Shown: positions 37,190 through 50,365 of the stretch, piece by piece
Position numbering within the stretch: the stretch's first letter is position 1
Layout: the number at the start of each line of letters is the position of its first letter
DNA from: Trema orientale
Taxonomy: Eukaryota; Streptophyta; Magnoliopsida; Rosales; Cannabaceae
Length of the DNA: 64,000 bases
Assembly: GCA_002914845.1 (NCBI GenBank)
Contig: JXTC01000037.1
Location: 1,201,818 to 1,265,817, forward strand
Direction of reading: 5' to 3'
Program-made: the position numbers and the translations under genes
The notes under the pieces: model-generated
What the model was told of the DNA's origin: nothing
The model's database searches: none
Seen by the model: the letters and a program-made list of their open reading frames with translations, nothing else

Positions 37190-37355
37190 TGCTACCATCC
37201 AGAAAGAAAGCGATCGGCAACATGATAATAAAGTCATGTTCAGATGATATATATATATAATTTGTGCTACCATCCAGAAAGAAAGCGATCGGCAACATAG
37301 CTACCATCCAGAAAGAAAGCGATCGGCAACATGATAATAAAGCCATGTTCAGATG
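37190..37355. repeat. Tandem repeat around GCTACCATCCAGAAAGAAAG
   Basis: The phrase GCTACCATCCAGAAAGAAAG then CGATCGGCAACAT occurs three times (about 37191, 37264 and 37300). The first and third copies are followed by GATAATAAAG(T/C)CATGTTCAGATGA; the middle copy is shorter. It looks like a recent local duplication. Confidence 0.85.
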
Positions 37356-37379
37356 AGATACATATATATATATATACAT

Positions 37380-37619
37380 GGGCACTAATCTAGTAGGTAT
37401 TTTTTTTTTACTTATGCGTAGGTATCAATTTGACCAATTAAAATTTTTTATGCACAATTTTTTATTATAAAAAGTAAGAGAGAGAAATAATATTAATGAT
37501 GCACGTCTTTTCATGTCTCTCATTATAGCCATTAAATCACCGTTAGATGATGATCCAACGGCCAAAAAAAAAAATACACATAAGTGAAAAAAAAAAAAAA
37601 ACCTACTGGATTGGCAACC
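37380..37619 (+). mobile_element. MITE family 1, copy 2
   Basis: Opens GGGCACTAATCTAGTAGGTA and closes ACCTACTGGATTGGCAACC, about 240 bp. GCACGTCTTTTCATG and GATGATCCAACGG are in the same order as in 7652-7892. TA-rich flanks hide any target duplication. Confidence 0.75.
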
Positions 37620-38199
37620 TCTATATATATAATGCATTTCTAATTAGTTCTAAACAATTACGTGTAACATGAATAAAAACAAAAAGATAAAAAGATGGAA
37701 TAATAAAGAGAGAAACTTTGATTGTGTCCTTTCTCTTATTGGTTCATCTTTTTCCACGAGAATACGAATTAGGTAGACCAAAAATATAGCCGCTGCAATT
37801 TTATGATTATGTACTGTTCTATAAACACGCGGAAACTTGTGTCAAAAATGGTGGGCAGCTTTATTGATCATTAGCGATAAAATAAAAAAACAATTTAATT
37901 AATTATAAAATTAATTAACGATGATGTGTTGTGTGCAATAATGAGAATGTGATCTGTTTAATTAAAAGACAAACTCGAAAATAGTCCAAAGCCGGCTAAC
38001 AACATCGAATACGATTCACTTTCATTATATGCCTTTGCTAACAACCTCAGTCCCTGTCATGAAACAGTTAAAAGGGCTTACGAGGCCTAAGGTACTCCTA
38101 TACAGATTAGTTCCTACAACCTGAGCCTCAAAGAAGAGTGAAGCCTATGAAACAGCTGGTGATTAATAAGCAATTTTAAAAAAAATAATTATATATATA

Positions 38200-38344
38200 G
38201 GGATGGCTACGGTAGGAGCGGTCCTACGTAGGATCATGCCTTAATTATCGTTGGATGGGAATCTGTGAGGAATAACGGGAATCTGTGGAGAATCTATTTA
38301 TATATAGATTCCCATCCAACGGTAAATAGACAGGTCTTAGGTAC
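38200..38344 (+). mobile_element. Foldback MITE family 2, copy 1 (right end eroded)
   Basis: It shares GGATGGCTACGGTAGG, CATGCCTTAATTATCGTTGG and a central hairpin (ATGGGAATCT ... AGATTCCCAT) with 51635-51806. The right terminal arm is reduced to CAGGTCTTAGGTAC, so the element appears truncated or diverged there. Confidence 0.7.
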
Positions 38345-39340
38345 TTTTATATATATATATATATTGCACATACTGATAGTCTAATATTTGGTCAGATTAA
38401 TCTGGTAGGGTTTTAATGAGACGTTGGAATAATGAGAACTGTTTTGGCTGCACTAAGGCATGCTTGAGACTTTTTTTTTTTTTTTCCTTGTTTTTGAAAA
38501 ACGAAGTGAAGGGTAATTGAGTAAATATCTTCTCTAGATGTTGCTTAAACAAATTTCCCCATTTTATTTTTTAACGTTTTAGAAGAGGAAAATAAAAAAT
38601 ATCACAAAGAAAGCTTCAAATCTATAGAGGTTAGAGCACTTTGGCTCTCAATTAACTTTCATCCGGTTTGCAAGATATAAGAATGCTATTACCAAGTGAC
38701 CATCAAACTTTTGACAAGCAGTGCATGTGATATTGATTGTGATGGTCTGATATCGCAAATTCGTCGAAATTAAATAGATTTGCGTAGAAAGACTAGATCG
38801 TTATTTAGATTTTTTTTTTTTCGGACAAATGGATGGAAGATTTAAATTCTAAATAAATTGAATATTGGAGACGGATATAATTACCAATTAGGCTAAATAT
38901 GTGAGCGCAAAAAAAGTCAGAGTTATTATAGTATGATTACAAATTAAATAATCTTATATATGATGTCACTTTTATGAATAAAATTCGAGAGCTAAAGTAT
39001 TTCAACCTCCATAAATCTCAAGAGACATAAAGCGAAATGATAACTTGTCTACTGTAATCATATTGTATGATTTATATGTTAATAAATTAAAAGAAAACTA
39101 AAATTCATAACTTTTGGGTGATATTTTGATTTATTAAGTGGCGGTTAATAATAGAAGGAAGAAAAATTATACATAATTTGTTAGTTATTATGTTCGTTTT
39201 TTTCCTTTTTATGGAATAAAGACCTAATAAATTATATAATTGTTACGTCATTCATCTTATAAATAAAGAAAAGAAAATATCAATCAAGATTTATGGAACT
39301 ATTCACTTAAAAAATATTAAAAGAATATTACTATTTACAA
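38345..39340. other. AT-rich intergenic DNA
   Basis: No ORF, repeat family or RNA gene is recognised. Confidence 0.4.
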
Positions 39341-40499
39341 CGTATTCACAAGTAAGGCTGGCAATTCGTGTAAATGTGTCGAATTCAGGTTGACATAATT
39401 TTGACACGACACGATTATAGCTAAACACGAACACGACACGTTTATTAAAAAGTGTCAAAAATATAAACACGAAACATTTATTAAATAAGTCACACGACAC
39501 GACACGACACGCTAACTTATTTAATAAACGTGTCGTATAGCATTGATAAAAGATTAATATGCCTAATTGCACGATTAACCTGAAATATGTGACCTAAATT
39601 ACATACACGAAATTAACACGCCTATACCTCTTTAATTCAAAAATAGTATCAACACTTATCACTAAGATTAACACAATTAATCAACTATACACTAATACAT
39701 AATAAGATCAGATGCACACAAAATAAAACAAAATAACATTATAGAAACTATATAAAACACAAGCCAACACATTTAATTTCTAAGTTCTAATAGTAGAATA
39801 AACATAATTTTTAAGCCCGAAGACCTAAAAATCTCCTCAAGCATAACCTAAATAATCCACAATAATCTAAAAACATAATAAATAAATTCATAAGAGTTAA
39901 TGTCTTCTCCATACAAAAGCATAATAAATACGAAGTCCTAAGAGTTAAAATCTTGTCCACACAAGACCTACAAAACACAATACATCCATTGTCTCAATTC
40001 TACAAACATATTAACTATAACAATAGTAACACTTACGTCTTAACAAGCCTCCAAAAAACAAAGTTCCAATAATACATGATCACAACGTAACTTCAAAATA
40101 TGTCTCATAGGATCCCAAATCGCATTACATTGCCAATGACTCAAATCTTCCACTGATGTCAAGTTTCAACCTAATAAAGAGTGAAGGAAAAAAAAGAATC
40201 GCATAATAAAAAAAGCATAATCATAAATAAGAACTAATAATCTAATATTAAATAAAACATTAAATTACCTTCCATTGAAATATTTTGCACAGTAGGATTG
40301 TGAGAGTTTTGAGCAGAATTGAAGTCATTAATGTTCAAACTAAAAACATCCTTAGTGATTTCATCCACTACCATACGAATGGACTTTTTGTTTTCTATAT
40401 AAATTTTCATAATGATTAGAACACATATTAACTTTTATTAAGACAATCTTAAGAAGAAAAAAAAACTTTTAATAAGACTTAAACAAGAATATTTAGTAA

Positions 40500-42578
40500 A
40501 TAATCATATTATCTTTGTCACCAAATAGCCAATCCCTAGTGCATATTAAGGATTCAACTATTTCAGGCTTAAGTGAACTCCTATATTGATTTAACATCCG
40601 TCTACCTACACTAAAAGCAGATTCTGAGGCAACCGTAGAAATGAGAATGCTTAAAACATCACGAGCTATTGCAGCACACTCGGGATATTGAAATTGATTT
40701 CCTTTTCAAAATTCGAGAATGTCTAACTTTGCATCAGAACTTACTCTTGGTTCATCCAAATAGAGCTCTAGTTCGGTTTTTGCCATAAAAGCTTGCTCTT
40801 GATTCTCAAAATTATCAAACTCTTACAACTAGATAGAAATAAAAATAAGATTTAGTAGAAAAACATACATAAAATCAAACAATAAAAAATTTCAAATTTC
40901 ATGCTTAAAAAAATTATGTATCTTCAACAATAATTTTGTTTGTTTATGCAGAAAAATATCACTTCAGCTTCCCATATAAGTAGGAGTGTCACCTCCAGAT
41001 GATGATGATGATGTAGACTTACCCTTAGAATATTCAGAAAATAATGACTCCAAATTCTTCTTGACCTCAAGAAACGGTGGCGAACCCTTTTTCTCCATAT
41101 ATATTTTTATACGCATAATCCATAAAGTTCAACTTGCAGTGAGGATTAAGGACCACTACTATAGCTAATATAAGACTGAAATCCTTCCAATACTTATCAA
41201 ACTTCTCAAGCATAGAGCTGACCATAGTTTACAAATACATACCATCACTTTCCTTTGATATTTTTAAGGATAAATAGCAAGAATACACAGCTAGAAAATA
41301 CAAGTTCGAAGTAGGGTATTGAGTACCAGAGAACACATAAGTGATATTATAAAATTATCCCAAGAAATCACTGATCTTCTCAGCCTTTTTCTACTCATAT
41401 GGTGAAGGATAATTCTTGTAATTTGACTCAATTAACTCCAAATGACAAAAAGCCCTACGATAATATATAACACTATCAAGCATAAGAAATATAGAGTTCC
41501 ACCTGGTTGGCACATCTTGCCTCAAACCCCTCTCGGTATCAAGACCCACAAGGTTGACATATTCTAGAAATTTCTTCTTTCTCACTTGTGTTCCTCTAAT
41601 ATATTTGACACTTTCTCGAATTTTTACAACCACTTGATTAATATCTTTTAACCCTTCTTATACTACTAAGTTGAGAATATGAGTGCAACAACAAAGATGA
41701 AAAAATTTACCCTTGTAAAGAAGTGCATACTTAGCTGACAATTCTTACTCCAATAAGTCAACAGAAACATCATTAGAAGAAGTATTATCCAAAGTAAGAG
41801 AAAACACTTTATTTTCAATTCTCCATTCACATAATATAGAATAGATTGTAGATGATAATACCGCACTAGAATGTGGAGGAGACATAAAGCAAAAATTCAA
41901 AATTCTCTTATATAGTACCTAATCCTTATCAATAAAATGAGCAGTGAGAATGATATATCTATCAGTGATTATAGAAGTCCCCAAATCAGATGTCAAACAA
42001 ATTCTACTAAGATTATTGTCCAGCATTGACTTAATTCTTAACTTTTCTCTTGCATACATCTTAAGTACATCAGACTTTAGAGTATTTCTAGGTACTAAAT
42101 TTATGTCAAGATGCACACATTGATATGTAGTGCTAATACCTTCATATTCAACAAATGAAAAAAGTAGATCATGCAAAATAATTGTAGTGTTTGCCAATTC
42201 ACAAAAGTGTTCTGGATCAAACCTTTTAGAGCTCAAGGCTACAACTCGTTTGTCTTGAGATATCAATAATTGTCCAACATCTCCTGTATCTCTTCTTTCA
42301 CAAGTTTGCATGTGACGCCCTAAGTTGCCAGTCCCGTACTTACTATCAGCCACATATATAGTACCACATTACTTGCATTTTGCCCTTTGTTTCATATCTA
42401 CACCTACAGGAGGCATATCAAAATATGTCCAAACTTCTGAAGTTAATTTCCTTTTTCGTTTCCCTTTTACATCTTTAGAATCTCTCTCAATTTGAGTTGA
42501 TTCCTCATCAACTGGATGAGGTACTTCAGTGCTTTGTGATTCCAAATTCACTTGAAGTTCATGTGCTTCGTCTTCCAT
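40500..42578 (-). pseudogene. hAT transposase, BED finger/RICESLEEPER type, with nonsense mutations
   Basis: Reading the minus strand: an acidic/Lys-rich N-terminus; a BED zinc finger (AKCK, stop, CGTIYV ... GNLGRHMQTC) broken by one TAA; a central catalytic region with several in-frame stops (for example TAG after HFIDKD, where hAT proteins usually have Trp); the conserved VPTRWNSIFLMLDS block (41391-41633); and a C-terminal hATC dimerisation region (about 40540-40700; STVASESAFSVGRR, LKPEIVESLI, DWL). The frame is largely kept between nonsense codons, so decay is by point mutation more than by deletion. Between the TRWNS block and hATC the frame is less clear. Confidence 0.85.
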
Positions 42579-43554
42579 CTATTCATTAGTAATTACAGAT
42601 ATTAACAACAAAAAATCACTTTAAAAAAGTCTTAACGTACACAAAGGATAAACGGATAAATATATAATACAGGATGAAATTTATCATGATAATTTTAGTA
42701 TATTGACTAGTATATTTGATTAATATTTCTCTACATGCTTTTAGAGTAAATAAAAATAAGTAGATAATTGCAACTACAAGATAAGAACAAAGAGAGACAT
42801 CACATAACTTATCATAACCAATTAAGAACTATTTCAGTGACAAAAAAAAAAAAGCATTGCATCGATAAAAGTATTATTGACCCCTAAAAATGATAAGAAC
42901 AAAGAGTATCCATAACTTAATTAATGGATTATTACTTTCTTGAATCATTAATCATCACACTCTAGAAAAGTATCACTATACCAAAGTCCCAAAACTAAAT
43001 ACATTTTCTTTCATAAGTAGGTTTATTGAGCAATGAATCACATTCTACCTACCCAAACACTCAAAAATACACAAGACAAAATTAGATTCAAAATATAATC
43101 AAAATCATAAAATAACCATATCGAAAAGCTCAAAATAAGATCAATATGAACCACTGCAACAGGTGAGTTTAACATCAAAATCTTCATTTCTCTCGATAAC
43201 AACTACTATGGATTATTGAACTTATATTCTAACCAATTATTTCATAAAGTAAAATATAAATAAACCTAAAGCCTATAGTTTGTGTGAGCTTTGCAGTAAA
43301 CAGGCAGGAACCAAGATGTACTTAGTAACGAGCTTAACTATAGAGTCAATCCATTTTAGAATCAAACATCATACAATTTCAGTGGAATTTAAGAAGAATA
43401 ATAATATTGGTTAGAAACTTTGCCTATTAATAACAAAGGCTCTTTTAATATAGAGTTTTAAAATTAACATAAAAATAGCAATTGCAAAGTTATTTTGACT
43501 ATTTACCAAGTGTTAGATTAAGTCAAGTTACAGGATTATCGGATTTAAACGAAT

Positions 43555-43815
43555 TAATGCAATAGACAATGTTCAGGATTCTACTTCAGGATTCTACTTG
43601 CATTAAGTTCTAATGCAAGTAGAAGATGTGCCCTCAAAATGGTCAAAGATTGCTTCTCCCTTTTGGTTCTAATGCTCCTATATTCTGATGTCAAATTGTA
43701 ATTTGTCATTTTATTTATCGTGTTGGAAACAAAGTTTGCATTTTTTTTTATTTCGTCTTTTGTAATTGACTATATTTCGTAATAAAAGGGCATCCTTTAT
43801 TCAAAAAAAAAAAAA
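43555..43815 (+). mobile_element. Possible A-tailed retroposed insertion inside the hAT element
   Basis: An AATAAAA word at about 43781 is followed some 20 bases later by a 13-base A run (43803-43815), the look of a retroposed transcript end. The 5' limit and target duplication are not found. It could be a LINE 3' end, a processed transcript, or chance. Confidence 0.3.
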
Positions 43816-44759
43816 TTGTTCAACAACTTTGTGAAATAAAATCTATACCTACTGGACAATGAGTCCAGCCATATTAGGGAAAAATTTCCAGATAATTACA
43901 AGATCAATACAAACGAATTTTACAAAATAGAAAAAATAGAACTCCCTTTCTAAACGCTGGCATTCCTCTCACGGTTACGACTCAAACTCACGGTCTAAAA
44001 AAGATATGAGAAATTGAACAATAAAAGACATCAAAGAGAGAAATATTTAAGTAACAAAGGAAAAACAAGTAACAACTGCAGAAAGTGAGAAAAAGACTCA
44101 TGGTCATGACCCAAACTCGGGAAGAATGAGACTCGATGATAGACAACAGAGAGTTTCGACGGTCGTCTGAAAGTTTCGACAGTTTTCTGAGAGTTTCGAC
44201 AACTGAAAGTTCCAGAAGAATCCTTCTCAAAGTCAAGAAAGTGATGCAACTGAGAGAGTGAAAGAAGTAAAAAGCCTTGAAAAGTTGAAATGAAAAAAGT
44301 TAGGATTAGAGACTTAAGAGTCTTTGCCGAAATTAGGTTTGGGCCATGGGGGGTCTTTTTTTTTTTATTTATCTAAATATTTAAATTATAAAATTTGACT
44401 CAAATTTTATAGGGGTCATAAACGTGTCATTTTAAATCGCATTGCGTTGACCCGAAAATAACACGTTTAACTAAACAGGTTAGATGTATCAAATCCTGGT
44501 TAAGTGGGTTGGCCCGAAATCCGTCTGTTTAATAATCGTGTTATACCGGTCAACCCAAAAATGACACAAAAATTAAACGCGTCACCCAGACCCATTTATT
44601 TAGTATCGTTTTCGAGTCATATCATTGTGTTGTATTAAAAATTGCCGGGCCTATTCACAATATCAATTGCTATCAGAATACGTGATCTCATATTTTGTCC
44701 TTTTAACATTGCACTGATTTATAGCATTAATGTCCGTGTAATTCATTAATTGGTCGTTA

Positions 44760-44937
44760 CCCACTTTCTTATTAGTAACAATAAATTAAGTCAATTAATT
44801 CGTCTTTAATTTCCATCAAAGAGTAACGTCCCACTTTCTTATTAGTAACAATAAATTAAGTCAATTAATTGGTCTTTAATTTCCATCAAAGAGTAACCTC
44901 CCACTTTCGCATTAGTATCAATAAATTAAGTCACGTG
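44760..44937. repeat. 70-bp tandem repeat, about 2.5 copies
   Basis: CCCACTTTC(T/G) with ATTAGTA(A/T)CAATAAATT begins at 44760, 44830 and 44900. The first two units are nearly identical and the third stops after about 37 bases. Confidence 0.9.
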
Positions 44938-44939
44938 GA

Positions 44940-47690
44940 GAAATGCGAGAAGAGAAAACTTGCATTGTTCAAGTTCAGCTATCAAAGAGAGCATTTATGT
45001 GGATTACGTGCTCGTGTTTCTCGTGCGTGACTTTATCATGAACAGTTAAGCTGATTAACAACAACTTAATTACGGTTCATTAAGAGCACCGGTACACAAT
45101 ACCAAGATATCAATAATTATAAAAGTTGAACTAATGATCACCAGCTCAAAACCAGATCAGGCCAATCCCGGCCAAAAGTCCAAATCCAGTCAACAATTAT
45201 AAGTTTAATTATATATCTCATAGACTTAAACCACCACGCGATAATTACAATATAAAAAATCTTTAAATATGTATATATTTTTGCTAATCTTTGATGCAAA
45301 GCCGTGATTTTAACCAGCAAAAAAGTAGATGCACCATGTTCTATGGGCAGCCTTTCTGATAACCTTTTTTTGCATGTTTGTCTACTAAATGACAAATCAA
45401 GATTCGGCACGCCTTGAAGCTCTTTTTTAATTCATAAATATATATATGTATCTAGGTGATCTGATGTATATATATATGTATAAGTATATGACATGTATAA
45501 TTTAGACTATACGTGTTTGATAATGACTAAGTGATATGTTTTAATTTATCATTAATGTTAAATATCTTGTATACACATGTATTTATGCCGTATTCATACT
45601 AGTGATCTATCATATTAGTAGTTATGATGAATACATTTCCATGTCTTTTAGTATATTTAAATAGCTAAAAAGTAATAATGTTACTCGGGACGTGTTTGTT
45701 GTTTAATTATGTAGAGTATGGCACATTTAGTATCAAATTAGTTACCCTAAAATACTTTTGTACTAATTCTATAGATAGTAGTACTTGATCTTTGTGTATA
45801 CAAAATCTTAGAAAGATATACACATTAATGCAAAAATGAGTGATCTTCTATTTATCTCCCTATGTAGTGCAACTAATAGTTAATGGGCAACATCATTTGC
45901 TATGATGATAAGTCCAACGGGACCAGTAGTTGGTGAACCCTCACACCAAGATGTTATGTAGCTTCGAGTTATCAATTCCATCTGTAGGTTTTGAGCGGTT
46001 TATATCAATATGGGCCCACTCAGAAAAACCCACTTTTTGGTTGAAAATAGCCTTTGAGAGGTCCTGATGGTTCAAAATTAACCCACTACTACTACTCTGG
46101 TTGATCAATCGAACGGCTCTAATTCATCCATCAAAGCTGAATTTTGAGCTGAGCCAATAAAATGGTCCACCCAAAAGTGGACCACACAGATCCAAGAATC
46201 CATCTGTCCACAATTCTTTTTTCTTTATTCATTATTATTATTATTTTTAATCTTTTGGGCCCTTTTGGGGACCAATTTGACAATTTGCGACATTGATTTC
46301 TTAATGTACCATGCAACAATAGAGGGCTGACATGGATACTCTATAGGTGGAGGCCCATTATCAGGTACCACTATTACTACTACCATAGCTAGCATTTGCA
46401 TTGTGTCTTTGTGATCTAGTAAAAGGCTCTTACTAGGATTGGCTTTCTATCAGGCGTTTGCACTTTTTTATTTATTTATTTTTATTTGGTCCCCCTTAAT
46501 TGGACCATCAATTCATAGATAAAACTTTTGAAATTTTAGCTGATTCAATTGGTATCAAATACATTTAAATCCAAAATACCATCCTATTCCTATAAAGAGA
46601 ATTAAAGAGTACGCAAAAACCTCTTTTTCAAATTTACATTTTTCTTTGCTTTTCAAGTAGTTGATCATTTTCAATGTGTCACGTACCAAATTGGTAACAA
46701 CTTCATTTAAGTATGTGGGTATTTGTATATTTAAAATGCTTCCTATTAATTATAGATGGTTTTAATGTTATGTACTAGCTATTATCTGCCTATATCTACC
46801 ACATTTAAGCCAATTTTGAGAAAAAGAAAGTTTGTGGGAAGATGGCAATTTCCTCGAACACGTGGACGATTGAGATTTTTGTATGAGGTGTTAATAATTT
46901 TATTGATCAAGTTGTAGTGAAATACAGCTACCACCGACATAGGATAATGTACGGAACGCCAGTTGTTTATTGGAATAATTAGTATATCCCAAGGCACTTG
47001 ACAGAGACCAATATACGGTGACGTTGTACGTCTGAAATAGGGTTAAACCCTTTTTTGTTCGTTGATTGTGAGTGTGACTTATTGACCAACATTAATGGGC
47101 CACGTTTAATCAAGGCCTGAAAATTGTGGACCGGCCTGCAGACATGAGAATTTCGGACTTAAGAAGGAATCCGGGGAGGTAATTAGGCCCAATAGCAGTT
47201 TGAGAGGATGAGTTTTTACCTTTAGCAGTAATTTATCAATTTTTTGTTTTATAGTCGTTTTCACTGTAAAGTTCCAAATCAGCTGCTAGACGAAAAGTTC
47301 CACATCAGTTGTTAATTTTCCCCAAAATAGTTGAGGTTTATCCGCTAGTTGGTTGAGCTGATTGTTGGAGGTTTTGTCTATTGACTAGTTGAGGTTTATT
47401 GATCTGATTAATTGGTTGAGGTTTAAAACAATAATAAGGGTATTTTTTGGTAAAAATCCAAAAAGTAATATGTTTTTAAACATGTTTATTTAACTGCTAC
47501 ATGAAAAAAGTGTAGCTTTAGAAATGCCATTTATAAAAAGGCTTCTTAAAAGAAACCCAAGCCCAAAGTCAAAATAAAAATATCGGAAGGATCAATTTTA
47601 TTTTTTTTATTTTTTTTGAAAAATCCAAAGATCTATTTAGAAAAATATAATTTTCCAAAATTTTAATAATAAAATACTATTTTTCTTCAA
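44940..47690. other. AT-rich intergenic DNA
   Basis: No gene is supported. Less AT-rich patches at 45890-46340 and 47040-47200 have no continuous frame or recognisable RNA. Confidence 0.4.
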
Positions 47691-47699
47691 AATTGGTAT

Positions 47700-49335
47700 T
47701 TTTCAAATGTAGAGGTAACCAATCAGATTACTTGGAGTAACCAATCGAGTTACATGAGGTAGCTAGTCTAGTTTAAGGTAACTAATTTGGTTACCTCAAG
47801 TATTATCATCTGGAAGAAAGTGGTATTTTTTAAAAAATATTTTCAAATATGGTGTTTTCCAAATAAATCTACGATTTTTCAATGAATTTTGAAATCCGAG
47901 ATTTTTTATTTTTTTAATTTTACCATACATTATCTATTTATAAGAGAACCTCGGAATTAAGTAAGTAGCAGATGTTGGGCCTCAACTTTACATTTAGCAA
48001 TGTGTTTTAATTGTTTTATTCTATAATAGTTTTTAGGGAAATGGACATGCCAGGAGTAATTTGGACTAAAATGCCTTTTCTATGTTATTTTGAAAAATAA
48101 ATTTTCCAGGAGTATGTGATATTTAGTCACTATATTCGTGACTGCTGGTTGGCCATAGAAAAGCCATAAATTTATGGTAATACATATAGTAAGTAGTAAC
48201 TATCCGTCACTAACATTGTGATACCCATCATAAAAAATATGTGACATACAATTAAAAAAAAAATTCAAAACAGTCCTGAAAAAGTCGTTTTAGTACACAA
48301 TACTCCCAGCCATGTCCATTTCCGAAGTTTTTATTGTGCACTTCCAAGGACATTAGGCAGAGTGGAAGGTTTTGAGCCTTAACTTTTACTTTTAGTAGTG
48401 TGTTTTAATTTTATAATTCTATGGCAGATTTTTATTGTGAACTTTCAAATTTTCCCCTGATTATTTTTTAGTACCTGTTGAGATTTAAAAGCATGAAATG
48501 GTTATTTTATTATTATTATTATTTATTTTTTTTTAAAAAGCATGACATTGTTAAAATTTTGGTTTAAAGTATGATCCTTTTTTTATTAAATATATTCATA
48601 CCCATTTTTGGAGAAATGTATTCTACACGTATTTTAGATGTGAAATGTATACCTAAAATTATTAAAATGAAAAAGTGGGCTTGTGTGAAATACAAGGCCA
48701 AAAAGCGGTTACTGAGCCTAATTTCACTTGATCTTCTGTTGGCCGAGAAAAATGTGGGCGTTATTCACATCCCAACCCAATTCTTAACCGACTTACATTC
48801 AAATCAAGGAAAATGGACAATAGGATATTCGAATGTGATAAAAATTCAAAACATTTAAAAGTAGCGCCTTCGCCATTTTTTTCTTGAAAAATCACATATG
48901 AGCTTTGAAAAATTCCAAATTTATTTTTGAGAATATCACGTTTTACTACTTGATTTAGAACTATGAGGTAATCACTCAGATTGCATATTTGAATTTGGTC
49001 AAGGTACTTGATGTGACCAATCACGTTACTTTGATGTCAGTATGAGATTGCTTTAACAAATTAGGCTGTTTGGGAATTTTTAATTTTGGCATTCTAAATC
49101 TATATTTCTGTAAGAACCCTAGTGGATAGGACTAGGAGTTTTTTGGGTACAAATTACACTTTAGGACTAACTTTTTAGAATTTATTTAGAAAAAGACTAC
49201 TTTTTAGAAGGGAACTAGATTTGAGAAATTTTGATTTTACATTGTAAATTTCAAAAAAAAAAATCCCTGATATATATTTTTTGAGAATCCAGCATTTATT
49301 TCGAAAAATAGAAGTTTTAAATTACCAAGATTTTT
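47700..49335. repeat. Two related patches of a dispersed GTTAC-word repeat
   Basis: At 47710-47805 (GAGGTAACCAATCAGATTAC, GGTAACTAATTTGGTTACC) and at 48965-49035 (GAGGTAATCACTCAGATTGC, GTGACCAATCACGTTAC) the same motif order lies within similar T/A-rich flanks containing TTTTTCAAATTT-like words. They resemble the vocabulary of the array at 17620-19150. No ORF of note lies between; the 95-codon frame at 48571-48858 is not supported. Confidence 0.45.
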
Positions 49336-49491
49336 TACGAATTTTTGAACTTTAAGTATTTCTATTAGAGATGTCAATTTCATCAAACGAGGTGGTATAT
49401 TGTAGTGCACTGGAATTGAGCAGTTTTTATTGTTGTAAATGGTGCGAGGCACAGGCGAGGATTCCCCCTTTATTGTCTAGTAGGGCAGAGC

Positions 49492-49514
49492 GGGGCGGGG
49501 CGGGGCGGGACGGG
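49492..49514 (+). other. G-run cluster with G-quadruplex potential
   Basis: Five runs of three or four G separated by single bases (CGGGGCGGGGCGGGGCGGGA, then CGGG) stand out in otherwise AT-rich DNA. The pattern satisfies the usual four-run rule for an intramolecular quadruplex. No gene is nearby. Confidence 0.7.
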
Positions 49515-50019
49515 CTTGGGATTGAGTGCCTTACACCAACTCGTCTTGATTATATATAAGTTAATTTTTATTATTTTTATAATAATAATAACGTTAACTT
49601 GAATTTATTTTTCATTTTCAAAAAAATCTAATAATATATAGTCGTATTTAATATTGATAGTCATATTTATATACTAATATTGTTTGAGTTTTAATTATTT
49701 GTGATTATGTTATCTTTTTAGATGAAGGATATGCTATATGATTTGGGATTGAATATTTTACATTTGTCAACTCTAACATGTCAAAGCCTTACTTGAATGT
49801 TTTTTTTAGTTATTTATATCTTTAATTAAATTATAATTCTAGTATGTTTGAGCTAAAATTGGAGTTTTCAATGAATTTAACTTCAATTTAGGTTTTCTTC
49901 AATGTATTTAGACTTTTAAAAGATTCGAAGCATCATAGGATGATGATTCAAAATGGAGACCCTGATATACTAAGCGAAAACTCGGTCTCTAATAGGAATT
50001 TTCCGAAACTACTCCGTAC

Positions 50020-50172
50020 TAAATTAAATGGTGAATGGTATGATGGTATAGCAAAATAATAACGAGAATGGTAAACATAAAATCGGTCCTACTTACCAAA
50101 TTAAATGATGAATGGTATGATGGTGTAGCAAAATAATAACGAGAATGGTAAACATAAAATCGGTCCTACCTA
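50020..50172. repeat. Tandem duplication of about 77 bp
   Basis: AAATTAAATG(G/A)TGAATGG, then ATGATGGT(A/G)TAGCAAAA and CATAAAATCGGTCCTAC, is repeated head to tail with only a few differences between copies. Confidence 0.9.
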
Positions 50173-50365
50173 CCCGTTGTTATCCCTAATTTTTGTAAGA
50201 AGCTAAATGGATTTAACGAGAAGTGTTTTGGGCCAAAATAACTTTTATATGAGTACCTGTATAATGACTTCTCAAATATATAAGTAAACCACGTAAAATA
50301 AAGAGAGTAGTTTCTAATCTACCGTGAGTGTCTTATTGGAAGTACAATGAGATGCAATTTAAAGT

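Larger units (their letters stand above)
39353..44653 (-). mobile_element. hAT-superfamily DNA transposon, 5.3 kb, dead
   Basis: Ends TAAGGCTGGCAATT (left) and, inverted, TAGGCCCGGCAATT (right) match at 11 of 14 bases. An 8-bp target duplication flanks them: TTCACAAG at 39345-39352 and TTCACAAT at 44654-44661. Subterminal regions are packed with GACACGACACG/CGTGTC motifs on the left and AACACGTTTAA, CGTGTTAT on the right, as in hAT elements. The interior carries a decayed transposase on the minus strand. An A-tailed insertion lies near 43.6-43.8 kb. Confidence 0.88.
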
